A stretch of 7,332 nucleotides of DNA from Candidatus Hydrogenedentota bacterium (GTDB lineage Bacteria; Hydrogenedentota; Hydrogenedentia; Hydrogenedentales; SLHB01): positions 1-7,332 of the forward strand of contig JAPLKX010000383.1 in the NCBI GenBank assembly GCA_026387845.1, read 5' to 3'. The translations under genes and the position numbers were made by a program. Each line of letters starts with the position of its first letter. Positions within the stretch are counted from its first letter, which is position 1. The notes under the pieces are model-generated. The model saw nothing but the letters and a program-made list of their open reading frames with translations, ran no database searches and was not told the DNA's origin. This document shows positions 6,762 to 7,332 of this stretch, one piece after another.

Positions 6762-7332
6762 TCTGCGCGAGACGCAGAACCGCCTCGAGATCGCCCGCCA
6801 GAATATCAAGATCTTACAAGACTCGCTCGATTTGGTGCGGGCGCGGTTTGAGGCGGGGTTGACCAATGAACTCGATGTGAAGACCGCCGAAGCCCTGTTG
6901 GCGCTGACCCAATCGTCTGTGCCGGCGCTCGAGGTTGCGGCCCAACTTTCCATTCACCGGCTGGGCGTGCTCATGGGAAACGAGCCGGGCCTGCTCCTGA
7001 ACGAACTCGCGACCGCCGCACCCCTACCCCCCACTCCACCCGAAGTCCTTGTCGGGCTTCCTTCAGAACTGCTGCGCAGGCGCCCCGACATCCGGTACGT
7101 TGAACGGTTGCTGGCCGCCGCGACCGCACGGGTAGGCGTCGCCACCTCCGACCTGTTCCCCCGCTTCTTCCTGACGGGATCGATCGCGCGGAGCAGCGGC
7201 GAGTTTGAAGGGCTCCGGCTTGGCGCAAACCAACTGTGGTCGATCGGGCCGTCGATAAGCTGGCCCGTGTTCGACGCCGGCAGAATCCGCGCCAACATCA
7301 AAGTGCAAAACGCCCGCCAGGAACAAGCCCTG
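6154..7332 (+). CDS. Outer-membrane factor of RND efflux, NodT/OprM (TolC-like) family; no proper 5' end, 3' partial
   Basis: Trimeric outer-membrane channel subunit that would receive substrate from the RND pump and adaptor. The frame is open from 6118 to the window end with strong family motifs: WWTEFTDPTLESLVSRA (6223 on), NFDLKIAESRIREARANL, GLWPQVNAGASY, DLFPAGFDASWELDVFGG (6601-6654), VASNYFDLRETQNRL, VRARFEAGLTNELDVKTAEA, GLPSELLRRRPDIRYVER (from 7054), GVATSDLFPRFFLTGS and WPVFDAGRIRANI near the end. These cover the first OEP repeat and much of the second; roughly the last 80-100 residues are beyond the edge. The expected signal peptide, lipobox cysteine and GPDYxxP segment are absent, and no ATG or GTG precedes the homologous region. 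The first GTG in frame is at 6409, well inside it. As written, the gene looks untranslatable on its own. It is either part of a fusion with the pump or a 5'-truncated copy. Confidence 0.88.

Noticed and set aside
6409..7332. GTG at 6409 as the true start of the outer-membrane factor
   Set aside because: Clear family homology (WW...DP, first helix, first beta-strand) lies upstream of it in the same frame, so starting there would remove the first part of the fold and leave no signal peptide.

Overview
The window is a stretch of a high-GC, diderm (Gram-negative-type) bacterial chromosome, or a contig from one. The diderm call rests on three gene families that need two membranes: a GspF/PilC-type secretion or pilus platform protein, a periplasmic adaptor, and a TolC-like outer-membrane factor. 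The lineage cannot be fixed from the sequence. All genes lie on the + strand. No RNA genes, CRISPR arrays, insertion sequences or integration sites were seen.

Positions 2-1195 hold most of a GspF/PilC-family inner-membrane protein whose first codons lie to the left of the window. It probably belongs to a separate upstream transcription unit. The 121-base gap that follows (1196-1316) carries a good sigma70-type promoter (TTGAAA, 18-base spacer, TATAAT). A 19-base imperfect palindrome overlaps its -35 box and spacer and is a likely operator for the regulator encoded next.

From 1317 to the right edge runs a MarR-controlled RND multidrug-efflux operon: a MarR-family regulator (1317-1781), a periplasmic adaptor or membrane-fusion protein (1828-3054), an HAE1-type RND pump (from 3054, overlapping the adaptor stop by one base as TAATG), and a NodT/OprM-type outer-membrane factor that runs off the right edge. 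Together the last three would form a tripartite pump driven by the proton gradient, and the regulator would release the promoter when it binds a ligand.

The main anomaly is the pump/outer-membrane-factor junction near 6118-6192. The pump frame has no stop at its expected C-terminus. The outer-membrane factor is in the +1 frame and has no usable start codon, signal peptide or lipoprotein cysteine. Third-position GC switches frame within about ten bases around an AAAA run at 6152-6155. Either one base separates this sequence from a continuous pump-channel fusion ORF, or a deletion has joined the two genes. The pump frame stays open to 6761 only because it overlaps the outer-membrane-factor gene, so the last ~190 residues of that frame are probably not real pump sequence.
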